64,000 nucleotides of DNA from Pseudomonadales bacterium (GTDB taxonomy: Bacteria > Pseudomonadota > Gammaproteobacteria > Pseudomonadales > Azotimanducaceae), in assembly GCA_019090385.1 (NCBI GenBank), contig JAHRWB010000017.1:21805-85804 (forward strand), in the 5' to 3' direction. The notes below the pieces were generated by a model. That model was not told the origin of the DNA and did not search any database. It was given only the letters and a program-made list of their open reading frames with translations. The position numbers and the translations under genes are program-made. The stretch's first letter is position 1; each line of letters starts with the position of its first letter. Positions 44,757 to 54,108 of this stretch are shown piece by piece.

Positions 44757-45478
44757 TGAAGTTCACACGCTCGAGAGAGAATAAGAGAAACGTTGTCTCG
44801 TGCTCCTCGCTCCAAACATACACGCAACATATCCTGCGAGCAGCGATGGATATTTTGGCCAGACATCATTTCCGATATCTCGTCAAAATTTATTTCTCTA
44901 TAAAGTCCGTCACTGCACAATAGAAAGGTATCACCGGGTTCAACATCAAATACAGCAACGTCCAGTACAAGGTTTTCCTGGCCCCCTACAGCACGAGTTA
45001 TGACATTGGTATCTTTACTAAGTGCCGTATGCTCAGATATCAAACCCTCATCCAATAAATCCGCGATAGGGTTGTGATCTCTGGTTATTTGTTCCAGCTT
45101 TTGATTACGCAAACGATAAAGCCGACTATCGCCAGCCCATAAGCTCACACCAACCTTATCATTAGCCAATAAGGTAACAATGGTACTGCCTATGGTTTGC
45201 CCTTCATTATGCAGGCGCGAATGTGCCCGAAGACTACGGTTCACGTCAACAATGATGTCATCTACGGCATCCAGCAACCCCGTTAGTGATTCGGCACTTC
45301 TAACCTCGGAAAGCGCCTCAGTGATACTGCTACTGGCCAAGTCTCCAGAGGAGTGCCCACCCATTCCGTCAGCAACCGCCCACAAGCCAATATCTGATCG
45401 AACCAGGACCGAATCCTCGTTGACTGTTCTTCGTATCCCAACGTGGGACTCGCTGGCACAACTCCATTTGATTCCCAT
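44753..45478 (-). CDS. PP2C-family Ser/Thr phosphatase
   Basis: A 241-residue Mg/Mn-dependent phosphatase that removes phosphates placed by Ser/Thr kinases. The metal-binding motifs are RTVNEDS (residues 17-23), AVADGMGGHSSG (34-45), a central SDGL and the C-terminal ARDNVSLIL. All expected acidic residues are present. It is soluble and cytoplasmic. It overlaps the kinase start by ATGA and follows the FHA gene by 7 bases, so kinase and phosphatase are made together. Confidence 0.93.
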   Translation of the reverse strand: MGIKWSCASESHVGIRRTVNEDSVLVRSDIGLWAVADGMGGHSSGDLASSSITEALSEVRSAESLTGLLDAVDDIIVDVNRSLRAHSRLHNEGQTIGSTIVTLLANDKVGVSLWAGDSRLYRLRNQKLEQITRDHNPIADLLDEGLISEHTALSKDTNVITRAVGGQENLVLDVAVFDVEPGDTFLLCSDGLYREINFDEISEMMSGQNIHRCSQDMLRVCLERGARDNVSLILSRACELH

Positions 45479-45485
45479 GGAAAAA

Positions 45486-45866
45486 CTATCGACTCACGTG
45501 CTTGAAATGCACGACACATTGTGCGAATTGATCACCATTAAAACAAATGCTGCCTTCTCCCCACAGACGTAGTTTGTTTCGCCTTAGGAAACGCACTTGC
45601 TCATCTTCGGAACGCACAAAAGAACCATTTGTGCTGCAGTCAGACAACATAAAACATGTACCCTGCCACTGAATATGGGCATGAGTTTTTGACGTAGCAC
45701 TTTGAGGGAAACAGATATCCGCTCCGACATCTCTGCCGACAACCAGGAATTGAGTACTATCCAGCACGACCGGCGCACTGCTATTATCCCAATGAAGCTC
45801 CAATCCAACATCGCCAATGGCGGCGCTTTCAGGTTGATCCTGCTGTGATTTCTGCCGAGCATCCAT
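45486..45866 (-). CDS. FHA-domain phosphopeptide-binding protein
   Basis: A 126-residue single-domain FHA protein that recognises phosphothreonine. The GR at 44-45 (VGRDVGAD), the SxxH at 59-62 (SKTH) and the NG at 80-81 (STNGSF) match the canonical FHA binding residues. The short N-terminus is charged and disordered. It is the first gene of the operon FHA-PP2C-kinase-TpsB-small secreted protein and probably docks the phosphorylated kinase or its target. Confidence 0.9.
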   Translation of the reverse strand: MDARQKSQQDQPESAAIGDVGLELHWDNSSAPVVLDSTQFLVVGRDVGADICFPQSATSKTHAHIQWQGTCFMLSDCSTNGSFVRSEDEQVRFLRRNKLRLWGEGSICFNGDQFAQCVVHFKHVSR

Positions 45867-46066
45867 GCTTGGATTTCGCCTCCGTTTTATGCCTATACTC
45901 TGAGAGCATACGCGATAAACCGGTACTCTATCTGCGATCTAGCTCACGGGAAATCAAGATAAAATTATCTTCCAATAGGCTTAGAATCACTGCCTCCCTG
46001 TTTGACGACCTGTTTGACGATCAGGTGTTGATTACCGATAGCCGATGATCGGTAGTAAAATAGCTA

Positions 46067-46933
46067 TCAATGTAAATATGTAAACATGCGGCGACGATAA
46101 TGGCCTACCAAAGGGTTTTCTTTTTCAAGCAGATCAAAAATTCTAATCATGGTCGTGCGCCCAATATCATCCTTATATTTTCGATCTGACTGCAATATAG
46201 ACAGACACAACTCCAAGGCCTCTTCATAATTATACTGGGTTACATTTTTGAGTGCGCATTGATACTTAATATCAAGCTTGTCTGGATCCTGTTCTAGACT
46301 TTTTTGTAATTCGTCAAGGCTGGGGAACTCGGCAGCCTCCTGCGCCAGAGACAATCTCATAGCGGGACGTTTTCGAGCAGAAAACTCTTCAGAAATGTTA
46401 TCCAGCGCTTTTGCAGCAGCGTCCAACTGATTCATACGAACAAGTAAATCAGCATTTTCCACCTGAAAAACAATATTATTCGGCTCACTCAGCAGTGCCT
46501 GCTGAACCAATGCCTGCGCGGCCTCAAATTCATTGGCAGCCAGGAAAGTCCCAAGTTGCTCAGCAAAATTATCCGAACTGCTCGCTGTATGCGTATCAAG
46601 CATTTTCCGGAGATCACTTTCTTCCTGAGGGCCATCGGCTTGCTCAACAATCTGTCCATCACTGATGATGCGTAACGCCGGCAGTGCCTGAACCTTTAAA
46701 TGTTGTGCCAGTGACTGATCACGAGCAACATCTGCCAGGCCCAATGCGAATTTCCCAGCATATTCGGCGACAAGCCTTTGGAGGGCATCTTTCATCTGCA
46801 CCGACTCTGGCATCTGCTCTGCCCAAAAAACGATACAAACCGGCATCTGCCGAGATTTATCTATAACATCACTTTGAAAGCTATCTGCAGCAACTTCAAA
46901 TATAGAGGATTCGAAACTCATTAAAGAACTCAT
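46067..46933 (-). CDS. cnoX: Thioredoxin-like co-chaperone with TPRs (CnoX/YbbN family), no redox cysteines
   Basis: A 288-residue protein with an N-terminal thioredoxin fold (about residues 8-110) and C-terminal TPR-like helices (120-285), the layout of CnoX/YbbN. The usual WCxxC region reads FWAEQMPES, so both redox cysteines are missing. The cis-proline is kept in VQALPAL. CnoX family members bind unfolded clients and hand them to GroEL. It is encoded about 130 bases from the FHA operon on the same strand and is independent of it. Confidence 0.8.
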   Translation of the reverse strand: MSSLMSFESSIFEVAADSFQSDVIDKSRQMPVCIVFWAEQMPESVQMKDALQRLVAEYAGKFALGLADVARDQSLAQHLKVQALPALRIISDGQIVEQADGPQEESDLRKMLDTHTASSSDNFAEQLGTFLAANEFEAAQALVQQALLSEPNNIVFQVENADLLVRMNQLDAAAKALDNISEEFSARKRPAMRLSLAQEAAEFPSLDELQKSLEQDPDKLDIKYQCALKNVTQYNYEEALELCLSILQSDRKYKDDIGRTTMIRIFDLLEKENPLVGHYRRRMFTYLH

Positions 46934-46990
46934 GGTAACGTGGCGAGTAGCCCGGGATACTTAGTCTACAAAATTTTTCTCAATATTACC

Positions 46991-47992
46991 TTATCCAGGA
47001 TCAGCCTCTGAACCGCTATCTGTCCTCAATATTGTACGCAATGCCTGTTTTGCGGTCTTTCCTTCATGCAATACACCATAAACGGCCCGCGCGATAGGCA
47101 TGTCAATCTCATACTGCTCAGCCAAATCTACAACCACACGGCAGCTTTTGACTCCCTCAGCGACCATATTCATTTCATCAATAATGTTTTCAATTGCTCG
47201 TCCTTTGCCAAGTTCCACACCCACCGCGTGATTACGGCTCAAAGCACTGCTACAGGTGGCAATAAGATCTCCCATCCCAGCCAAGCCGGCAAAGGTCTCC
47301 GGCCGCCCCCCCATCACCACCCCTAAACGGGTCAGCTCAGCAAGCCCGCGAGTAATCACACCTGCTTTAGTATTGTCTCCTGCACTCATACCGTCTCCCA
47401 TACCCGCGGCTATAGCCACTACATTTTTTAATGCACCACCCAATTCACACCCCACAACATCGGTACTGGTATAAACCCTGAACATGGCAGATTGAAAAAC
47501 ATTTTGCAGTTGTGGTAGCGCACTTTCCTGAGACATTGCTAACACCGTGGCGGCCGCTTGCCCGGCAATGATCTCCCGAGCCAAATTGGGACCCGACAAT
47601 ACGCCAACCGGATGATTTGGTAAAATTTCTTCAATAATCTGAGACATCCTAAAATTGGTTTTTGGCTCAAGCCCCTTAGTCAGGCTGACCACAGGTACCC
47701 AAGGTCTAATATCGCCTTTTATTTGTTCAATGATTTGCCTGAACCCGTGGGAAGGAATGCCTACAACTACTAAATCTGATTCACCAACAATTTCATTAAG
47801 CTGGGACGATGCAATCAGTTTTTTACGCAGCTGGCCTCCTGGCAGATATTTTTCGTTCGTATGGGATGTATTAATTTCATCAACTGTTGACGATTTTCTA
47901 GCCCACAAAGTAGCATGCGAGTGGGACGAGATAAGAGAAGCGACCGTACATCCCCAAGACCCACCGCCCAACACTGCCACTTTAAGTTTCAC
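46991..47992 (-). CDS. gpsA: NAD(P)-dependent glycerol-3-phosphate dehydrogenase GpsA
   Basis: A 333-residue enzyme that reduces dihydroxyacetone phosphate to sn-glycerol-3-phosphate for phospholipid synthesis. The N-terminal VAVLGGGSWGCTVA binds NAD(P), and LSGPNLAREI, GALKNVVAIAAGM and GDLIATCSSALSRNHAVG are catalytic-core hallmarks. I use GTG 47992 because GGGAG precedes it by 8 bases; a TTG at 48007 is less likely. Length and motifs are normal. Confidence 0.95.
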   Translation of the reverse strand: MKLKVAVLGGGSWGCTVASLISSHSHATLWARKSSTVDEINTSHTNEKYLPGGQLRKKLIASSQLNEIVGESDLVVVGIPSHGFRQIIEQIKGDIRPWVPVVSLTKGLEPKTNFRMSQIIEEILPNHPVGVLSGPNLAREIIAGQAAATVLAMSQESALPQLQNVFQSAMFRVYTSTDVVGCELGGALKNVVAIAAGMGDGMSAGDNTKAGVITRGLAELTRLGVVMGGRPETFAGLAGMGDLIATCSSALSRNHAVGVELGKGRAIENIIDEMNMVAEGVKSCRVVVDLAEQYEIDMPIARAVYGVLHEGKTAKQALRTILRTDSGSEADPG

Positions 47993-48088
47993 GCTCCGCT
48001 CTCCCAATCTATTTCGAACCTGTTTTACCCAATCATCAAGCAGTGCTCGCGCTCTTTATCCTGCCGCTTGTAGCTAACAAAAGGGCAC

Positions 48089-48943
48089 TCAGCATACTTT
48101 TTGGCTATCAAACTGCTGCTGAGTGCTTACCTCAATCCACCCGGTCCCGTTATCCTGGCTGGCAAACGTGACTTGATTTAATTCCTCTGTAATGCCCAGC
48201 ATCGCCGATTCTACACAGGCCACCGAATTATTTTGCTCACTCATATGGCCTATTACAACATGCTGCAAATCATCATGATTTACACCGACCAGAAACTCAG
48301 CTGTTTGCGCATTGGATAAATGGCCATGCAAACCGCCTACACGCTGTTTGATATGTGCTGGGTAACTGCTATTTTCAAGCATGGGAATATCATGATTGCT
48401 CTCTACCAGTAAAGCATCGCAGCCTCTATAACAAGCTTCCACATGAGGTGTAATATGACCGATGTCCGTTAAAACACCTATTTGGACCGACTCATCACCA
48501 AAAATATATTGCAGTGGCTCACGTGCATCGTGAGGCACAGAAACAGGCTTCACCCAGATATCACCAAGCACGATTTGTCTTTCATCTTCCACAACATGAA
48601 GCGCAATGTCCTGGCTATTGAGCAGCGTAACTTCCTTTTCTTTACCACGATTCACCCCCCGAACACCACGGGCACGCGCAGTCCCATGAGAAGCAAAAAC
48701 CGGAATACCATATTTGCGGGCCAGGGGCAGAACACCTCGGATATGATCACCATGTTCGTGGGTAACCAGAATACCAGTAAGATCTTCAGCAGCCAGGTTC
48801 AACTTCTCCAAACGCATTACGGTTTGTTTAAGGGTAAACCCGCAATCAACCAAATAATTTTTGCTTCCTTTGCTGATCAGCGTTCCATTTCCACGGCTAC
48901 CACTGCCTAACGAGGCAAAGCGCCAAACTCCGGGAATGGCCAA
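48089..48943 (-). CDS. MBL-fold hydrolase, YycJ/WalJ-like
   Basis: A metallo-beta-lactamase-fold protein of about 284 residues. The N-terminal WRFASLGSGSRGNGTL and the THEHGDHIRG motif, then GVLTDIGHITPHV and ESNHDIPML, match the YycJ/WalJ group. The open frame runs back to 49054, but that would overlap bamC. The TTG at 48943, 10 bases after the bamC stop codon, is the best placed start, though its ribosome site is weak. Substrate unknown; RNA or nucleotide processing has been suggested for relatives. Confidence 0.82.
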   Translation of the reverse strand: MAIPGVWRFASLGSGSRGNGTLISKGSKNYLVDCGFTLKQTVMRLEKLNLAAEDLTGILVTHEHGDHIRGVLPLARKYGIPVFASHGTARARGVRGVNRGKEKEVTLLNSQDIALHVVEDERQIVLGDIWVKPVSVPHDAREPLQYIFGDESVQIGVLTDIGHITPHVEACYRGCDALLVESNHDIPMLENSSYPAHIKQRVGGLHGHLSNAQTAEFLVGVNHDDLQHVVIGHMSEQNNSVACVESAMLGITEELNQVTFASQDNGTGWIEVSTQQQFDSQKVC

Positions 48944-48953
48944 TGTGCCGCCG

Positions 48954-50057
48954 CTAACCGGCAAAATCTCTGAGCAACGTAAGCAACTGCTGGCTGATAT
49001 CCACCTTTGCCAGCTGATCATCTGCTTTATAAATTCGCACAACCTGGGCCTCATCCTCTGCCACCAGGTGTATTTGCAGTGTTACAGAATCATCCTTAGA
49101 ACCAAAACTGAACAGATTTTTAATAAATCCAGACTTCTTATCCTGGACCAGGTCTTCCGCGGTGATATCCACATAAAAGATACCTGCACTGCGATCTAAA
49201 TCCGTGACATTTATTTCCGCATTATTCAATGCTTGACCCACTACGGCCCAGGCACGATTAAAATCCAGGTTAAAGCGCAAAAATGGATCGCCACTATTGT
49301 CAGAAAAAATTTCTGCTTTTTTTCTACTAGCGAGCTCCGTTGCCTGTTTTGACTCAGCACGTTGTGTGACATCTGCGGCGATATAAGCTCCAAGTTCATT
49401 AAGCAAAACCGCTTCAATAGTTTGCAGTGAAGAACTCTCGGGCCAACTATTCGACCCGGAATTGCTTTGCTCATCATTTTCTTGCCGAACGTATATTTCC
49501 GTAGAGCCGATGCGCAAACCCTGCTCTACCCTTAAATAAAGCCTATCCCGACCACCTTCCGCAGACTCTGATATCTTTGCAGTTAGCAATAAACTGCGCA
49601 CAATATCACGATAACCAGCATCGGACTCAAGCTCCAGCCACTGCGTTTTAAGTGTCCCTTGCTGCGGGTCTTCGCCTGCGAGACTTACGCCGTTGTCAGC
49701 CAGAAACTGTTTAACTTTGGGCCAAACAATGGAAGGTTTTTGAGCAACCACCAACCAGCGCTCCTCACCCAGCTTTTGTATCTTAACTTGTTGGCCATTT
49801 TCCCGGGCAAAAACCGGGTTGGGTCGCGGCGCTTCATGGCTATAGAAAACTGTTCTTGGCTGCTCATCCAACTGGGGGATAGCAAGAGAATCCTGGAGTG
49901 TTTTATCACTCAGATCATTCGGCACCACAAGCGGAGGCGCTTGCTCTGCCTGCAAATAATCATCACTGCGATTTACAAAAATACCTTTGTCGTCATTCAT
50001 CCACCCACAACTACTAAGCGTGCAGCCAAACAACAATACAATTATCATACGCAACAT
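48954..50057 (-). CDS. bamC: Outer-membrane assembly lipoprotein BamC
   Basis: A 367-residue lipoprotein of the BAM complex, which inserts beta-barrels into the outer membrane. The signal peptide from ATG 50057 ends in the lipobox LSSC (Cys17). The first mature residues are unstructured (VVPNDLSDKTLQ), followed by two helix-grip domains. The downstream order bamC then the MBL gene, with dapA upstream, is the usual gammaproteobacterial neighbourhood. An upstream start at 50123 would overlap dapA and is rejected. Confidence 0.9.
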   Translation of the reverse strand: MLRMIIVLLFGCTLSSCGWMNDDKGIFVNRSDDYLQAEQAPPLVVPNDLSDKTLQDSLAIPQLDEQPRTVFYSHEAPRPNPVFARENGQQVKIQKLGEERWLVVAQKPSIVWPKVKQFLADNGVSLAGEDPQQGTLKTQWLELESDAGYRDIVRSLLLTAKISESAEGGRDRLYLRVEQGLRIGSTEIYVRQENDEQSNSGSNSWPESSSLQTIEAVLLNELGAYIAADVTQRAESKQATELASRKKAEIFSDNSGDPFLRFNLDFNRAWAVVGQALNNAEINVTDLDRSAGIFYVDITAEDLVQDKKSGFIKNLFSFGSKDDSVTLQIHLVAEDEAQVVRIYKADDQLAKVDISQQLLTLLRDFAG

Positions 50058-50095
50058 CGCGTCTATAACCTTAACCTTGCCACGGTATTTGTTGC

Positions 50096-51028
50096 TCACA
50101 AAAGTGCCATCGCTTTCAGACAAGCACGTAATTCTTCCTGCTTTCCACTGGACATGGGAAGCAGCGGTAAACGAATACCCGACTGTATTTTCCCCATTTC
50201 ATACAAAGCCCATTTAACCGGCGTAGGATTGGGCTCTATAAATAATGCATGGTGCAACGGCTGCAATAGCGCATCCAGTTCTGTTGCTCGAGCACTATCG
50301 CCAGTCAGCTGCGCCTCACAAACTTTGGCAACCAGTGCAGGACATACATTGGCAGTTACGGATATCGTGCCGCAAGCACCAAGACCCATCATTTGCAGAG
50401 TTTGCGCGTCTTCACCGGACAGAACAAAAAAATCACTTTCACTTTGCGATAAAATATCAGTGACCCGATTTGGGTCTCCACAAGCTTCCTTGATACCGAT
50501 AATATTTTCGATTTTTGACAGGCGACCGACGGTTTCCGGCAACAAGTCTACCGCTGTACGAGGCGGGACATTGTATAACACAATTGGACTATCTATCGTC
50601 AACGCCAAGTGTTCGTAGTGCCGATACAAACCCTCCTGCGTCGGCCGATTATAATACGGCGTTACCACCAGACAGGCATCTACTCCTACAGCAACCGCTT
50701 GCTTTGATAGGTGCACTGCTTCCTCTGTAGCGTTACCGCCAGTGCCGGCAATAACCGGAATACGTTTATTCACCCGATCAACGGTAAACTGTATAACCTC
50801 AAGATGCTCTTCTACAGTAAGCGTAGCCGACTCCCCGGTAGTACCCACTGGAACGATGCCGCAGGTGCCCTGCTCGATATGCCATTCAATCAAGCCTTCA
50901 AATGCCGGCCAGTCAATGCCACAATTGGTCGAGCCCTTACTGGGTTCGCCTTGCAGATCTTGCTCTTGGCCGAAACGCTTTTGACCATACATAGGTGTAA
51001 CCACCGCCACTATGCTACCACTTAGCAC
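50096..51028 (-). CDS. dapA: 4-hydroxy-tetrahydrodipicolinate synthase DapA, with N-terminal insert
   Basis: A 310-residue enzyme that condenses pyruvate and aspartate semialdehyde for lysine and peptidoglycan synthesis. The motifs VPVGTTGESATL, PYYNRPTQEGLYRHY and IGIKEACGD (Schiff-base lysine) are intact. GTG 51028, with GGTGGG upstream, is preferred to a TTG at 51049. Between the first strand VAVVTPMYG and IDWPAFEGL lies an extra polar stretch of about 22 residues that most family members lack, making this protein longer than the usual ~292. Confidence 0.93.
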   Translation of the reverse strand: MLSGSIVAVVTPMYGQKRFGQEQDLQGEPSKGSTNCGIDWPAFEGLIEWHIEQGTCGIVPVGTTGESATLTVEEHLEVIQFTVDRVNKRIPVIAGTGGNATEEAVHLSKQAVAVGVDACLVVTPYYNRPTQEGLYRHYEHLALTIDSPIVLYNVPPRTAVDLLPETVGRLSKIENIIGIKEACGDPNRVTDILSQSESDFFVLSGEDAQTLQMMGLGACGTISVTANVCPALVAKVCEAQLTGDSARATELDALLQPLHHALFIEPNPTPVKWALYEMGKIQSGIRLPLLPMSSGKQEELRACLKAMALL

Positions 51029-51150
51029 GATACGACCCACCCAAGACAAAATTTAAGCTTGTGTAATATATTCATTTTAAAGTATTCGCCACTTTAGGGA
51101 TTTGCTAAAAGACGCACATAGTACTGGCGCCCCACAGCTATCACAAGGAA

Positions 51151-52215
51151 TCAAACCACCTCCCCCAGAGTTGGCCAGGCATTTAGAATTGCTTTCACCA
51201 GGGTAGCCAGGGGAATAGCAAAAAACACACCCCAGATTCCCCATATTCCACCAAAGAATAATACGGCAACGATAATGGCTATAGGATGTAAATCTACCGC
51301 TTCAGAAAAAAGCAGCGGTACAAGGACATTGCCATCCACTGCCTGAATAATGGAGTAAGCAACAAACAATGAGAACAGATCTACAGACCAACCCCACTGA
51401 AGAAAGCCCACTAGCAGAACAGGAATAGTCACTATCGCAGCACCCACAAAAGGTATTAACACGCTAACACCCACAAGAAAACTCAGCAATGCAGCATAAT
51501 GCAAATCCAGGAACACAAATGTTGCATAAGACACTGCTCCTACAATAAATATTTCGATGACCTTACCGCGCACATAGTTGGCAATTTGAATACTCATCTC
51601 TGCACCCACCTGGTTGAGCAAAGGCCGGTCTGTCGGCAATATGCCAATACACCACTGCATAATCAGATCGCGATCCTTTAAAAAGAAAAAGACAGAAATA
51701 GGTACCAATACCAAATAAATAAGCCACCCAACAAGAGAGGGTAACTGCGTTACCGTTGTTTCCAGCAATGAGCGGCCATAATCACCCAACTGGCCGCTAA
51801 TAAGACCTAACCACACTTCTACCTGATCAGGATCAATAAATTCCGGGAATGTTGCCGGCAACTCGCGAATCAGGATCTGCAACTTTTCCAGTAACTGAGG
51901 TACGGAACTGACAAGCTCGGTCAACTGACGGGAAACCAGGGGAAACAGAAAAAGTAACATCCCGGTCACAATGCCAATAAACACAAGAAAAGTAATATAT
52001 ACAGCGCCTCTGCGAGGCACGTGCCAGGTTACCAGACGGGCAACCAGACCCTGTAACAGAAATGCCAGCACAAAGCCTGTCAATACAGGAGCCAGCAGGC
52101 CACCAAAAAAAGCCAGCATGCCGAAAATCACAAACAACAGCACCACGAGAAAAATTGCCTCTTCATTGGAAAAATGGCGATTAATCCAACTTCCAATAAC
52201 ATCCAAAAAGTGCAT
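51151..52215 (-). CDS. perM: AI-2E-family transporter (PerM)
   Basis: A 354-residue integral-membrane protein of the AI-2E/PerM family with about eight hydrophobic segments. Characteristic parts are the paired N-terminal helices (VLLFVIFGMLAFF and LAPVLTGFVLAFLLQ), the loop with PVSVFFFLKDRDLI-like sequence and the C-terminal DLHPIAIIVAVLFFGGIWG. Substrates are debated (autoinducer export, permease-like, ion coupling). It lies 2 bases from the tusA stop codon and is probably cotranscribed. Confidence 0.9.
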   Translation of the reverse strand: MHFLDVIGSWINRHFSNEEAIFLVVLLFVIFGMLAFFGGLLAPVLTGFVLAFLLQGLVARLVTWHVPRRGAVYITFLVFIGIVTGMLLFLFPLVSRQLTELVSSVPQLLEKLQILIRELPATFPEFIDPDQVEVWLGLISGQLGDYGRSLLETTVTQLPSLVGWLIYLVLVPISVFFFLKDRDLIMQWCIGILPTDRPLLNQVGAEMSIQIANYVRGKVIEIFIVGAVSYATFVFLDLHYAALLSFLVGVSVLIPFVGAAIVTIPVLLVGFLQWGWSVDLFSLFVAYSIIQAVDGNVLVPLLFSEAVDLHPIAIIVAVLFFGGIWGIWGVFFAIPLATLVKAILNAWPTLGEVV

Positions 52216-52217
52216 CT

Positions 52218-52463
52218 TTAACCGTCCTTTTTTTGCAGCAAATATACGTAAATTCCATTTTCCTCAGAAGATTCAAGCAACAGATTGCCGCTTTGATCAG
52301 CAAATACTTTAAAATCACGCAGGGAGCCAGGATCAGTTGCAATTACCTTCAGCAGCTCCCCTGCAGACATTCCATTTAGAGTCAATTTTGCCTTCAGAAG
52401 CGGCATCGGACAGCTCAGACCTTTTACGTCCAAAATGTGATTGGGTTCAGATAGTTTATTCAT
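52218..52463 (-). CDS. tusA: TusA-family sulfur carrier
   Basis: An 81-residue sulfurtransferase carrier. The DVKGLSCPMPLLKAK segment holds the CPMP motif with the persulfide cysteine. The open frame reaches 52718, but the ATG at 52463 begins a protein of normal length and content. TusA relays sulfur for tRNA thiolation and other sulfur pathways. It immediately precedes perM in the same direction. Confidence 0.9.
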   Translation of the reverse strand: MNKLSEPNHILDVKGLSCPMPLLKAKLTLNGMSAGELLKVIATDPGSLRDFKVFADQSGNLLLESSEENGIYVYLLQKKDG

Positions 52464-52521
52464 CCTGATAGTATCGCACAGCCACGGGGAACTTTTACTA
52501 CCTATAAGGAATCCATCAGGT

Positions 52522-54090
52522 ATGATTATAAATTCCTTACCTTTTGATGAACCAGTGGCTACCCCCAAATTTAATAATCTCCGGACGCTATTGCTACACT
52601 TGTGTACAAGACCTGCGGCTGTAGTATTCACCTTTTGTGGCCGCAAACATAAAATCGCTAAAAAGCTAGGCAAGCTGTCCGCTATTGCTCTATTTTGCTG
52701 CTTCTCAAGTGCCTCCACACGTCATGAATTGCCGGAGTTGGGTGATACTTCCTCGGCCAACGTCTCACCCGCCATCGAACGAATTATAGGAGAAGATCTG
52801 CTAAGACAAATCCGGGCACAACTGCCCACTGTCGACGATCCCATCCTGAAATACTATACCGAATTACATCTCTATAACCTCGCGGTTCATTCGGAACTCA
52901 AAGACAAAAGTCTTCACCCGGTATTAATAGACAGCAGTGACATTAATGCCTTTGCAGCACCGGGTGGTGTAGTGGGTATCAATGCGGGGCTTTACCTGTA
53001 TGCCCATGACATACATGAATTCTCGTCGGTATTGGCCCATGAACTCGCACATTTGAGCCAGCGTCATTTTGCACGGGGCGTGGAAATGCAAAAACGCCAA
53101 GCTTTGCCCTATGTTGCATCACTACTGGGTGCCATTCTGATTGCCGCAGCCGCAGGTGGAGAGGCTGGCATAGCAGCGCTCAGCACTGCCCAGGCTGCGG
53201 CCCAAATGGGCCACTTGCGCTATAGCCGCTCTCGCGAACAAGAGGCAGACCGTCTGGGCATTGATACGCTGTCAATTGCCGGCCTTGATCCCCATGGAAT
53301 GGAGCGCATGTTTGGACGCATGCAAAGAGCATTCAGGTTTAACCGGCAACCACCCGAATTTATGTTGACCCACCCGGTAACAGAATCTCGCATTGCCGAT
53401 GCACGGAACCAATCAGCAAAATTTACTGAAGCAAAATATTCCACTTCTCCTGAATATCAAATGATGCGGGCAAGAGTACAAATTCACTATGCCGAAACAC
53501 CATCTGATGCAATCATGTTATTTCGTGACCAAATAAACCGCGGAGAACGATCAGAAGCAAATTATTACGGACTGACGGTAGCACTTGCCAGGGCAGGTAG
53601 ATATACAGAAGCCCTGGAATCAGCCAATTCGCTCTACAAACAAAAACCTGAAAGCTTATTGCTTGCAGCCAGCTACGCAGAAATACTGATAATGGCCGGA
53701 AAAAATCAACAGGCCATTACCATGCTGAATAGCTGGTTAACCATCAATCCCAACAACCAGCCTATGTCTATCCTATTAGCCAAAGCGCTTAGCAAAGAAA
53801 AGCGCTTTGACGAGGCTGCAGACATTCTCCACTCACAATCTATTCTGCACCCCACTGATCATGACGTCTGGTACGAACTGGCAGAAACTACCGGGCTGGC
53901 GGGCGATGTGATCGGAGTTCACCAGGCACGGGCAGAATTTTTTGCTTTAGTCGGAAATTACAGAAAGGCTGTTGAGCATTTGGAATACGCACGAGGGCTT
54001 GCCAACCGGGGTGATTTTAAACTATCCGCGAAACTCAACCAGCGCATCATAGACTTTCAAAATGAAATAAGAGAGCGCAGTAAAAGTTAG
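52522..54090 (+). CDS. bepA: M48-family periplasmic metalloprotease with TPRs (BepA-like)
   Basis: A 522-residue protein. A signal sequence (LSAIALFCCFSSAS) lies near residue 55. The M48 protease domain has HELAH (LAHELAHLSQRHF) as zinc and catalytic motif, and EQEADRLGI as third ligand. Tetratricopeptide repeats follow, from about residue 300 to 510. This is the BepA (YfgC) layout, which degrades stalled outer-membrane proteins and helps LptD assembly. ATG 52522 has AAGGA upstream and would leave a long N-terminal part before the signal, so the exact start is uncertain. It is divergent from tusA. Confidence 0.88.
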   Translation: MIINSLPFDEPVATPKFNNLRTLLLHLCTRPAAVVFTFCGRKHKIAKKLGKLSAIALFCCFSSASTRHELPELGDTSSANVSPAIERIIGEDLLRQIRAQLPTVDDPILKYYTELHLYNLAVHSELKDKSLHPVLIDSSDINAFAAPGGVVGINAGLYLYAHDIHEFSSVLAHELAHLSQRHFARGVEMQKRQALPYVASLLGAILIAAAAGGEAGIAALSTAQAAAQMGHLRYSRSREQEADRLGIDTLSIAGLDPHGMERMFGRMQRAFRFNRQPPEFMLTHPVTESRIADARNQSAKFTEAKYSTSPEYQMMRARVQIHYAETPSDAIMLFRDQINRGERSEANYYGLTVALARAGRYTEALESANSLYKQKPESLLLAASYAEILIMAGKNQQAITMLNSWLTINPNNQPMSILLAKALSKEKRFDEAADILHSQSILHPTDHDVWYELAETTGLAGDVIGVHQARAEFFALVGNYRKAVEHLEYARGLANRGDFKLSAKLNQRIIDFQNEIRERSKS

Positions 54091-54108
54091 ACTACTACCC
54101 AATAATCT

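Noticed and set aside
48085..48126. GCACTCAGC/GCTGAGTGC inverted repeat overlapping the end of the MBL gene
   Set aside because: The loop is 24 bases and there is no T-run, so it is not convincing as a terminator.
49659..50618. 319-codon plus-strand frame over bamC and dapA
   Set aside because: It is antisense to two well-recognised genes with intact motifs.
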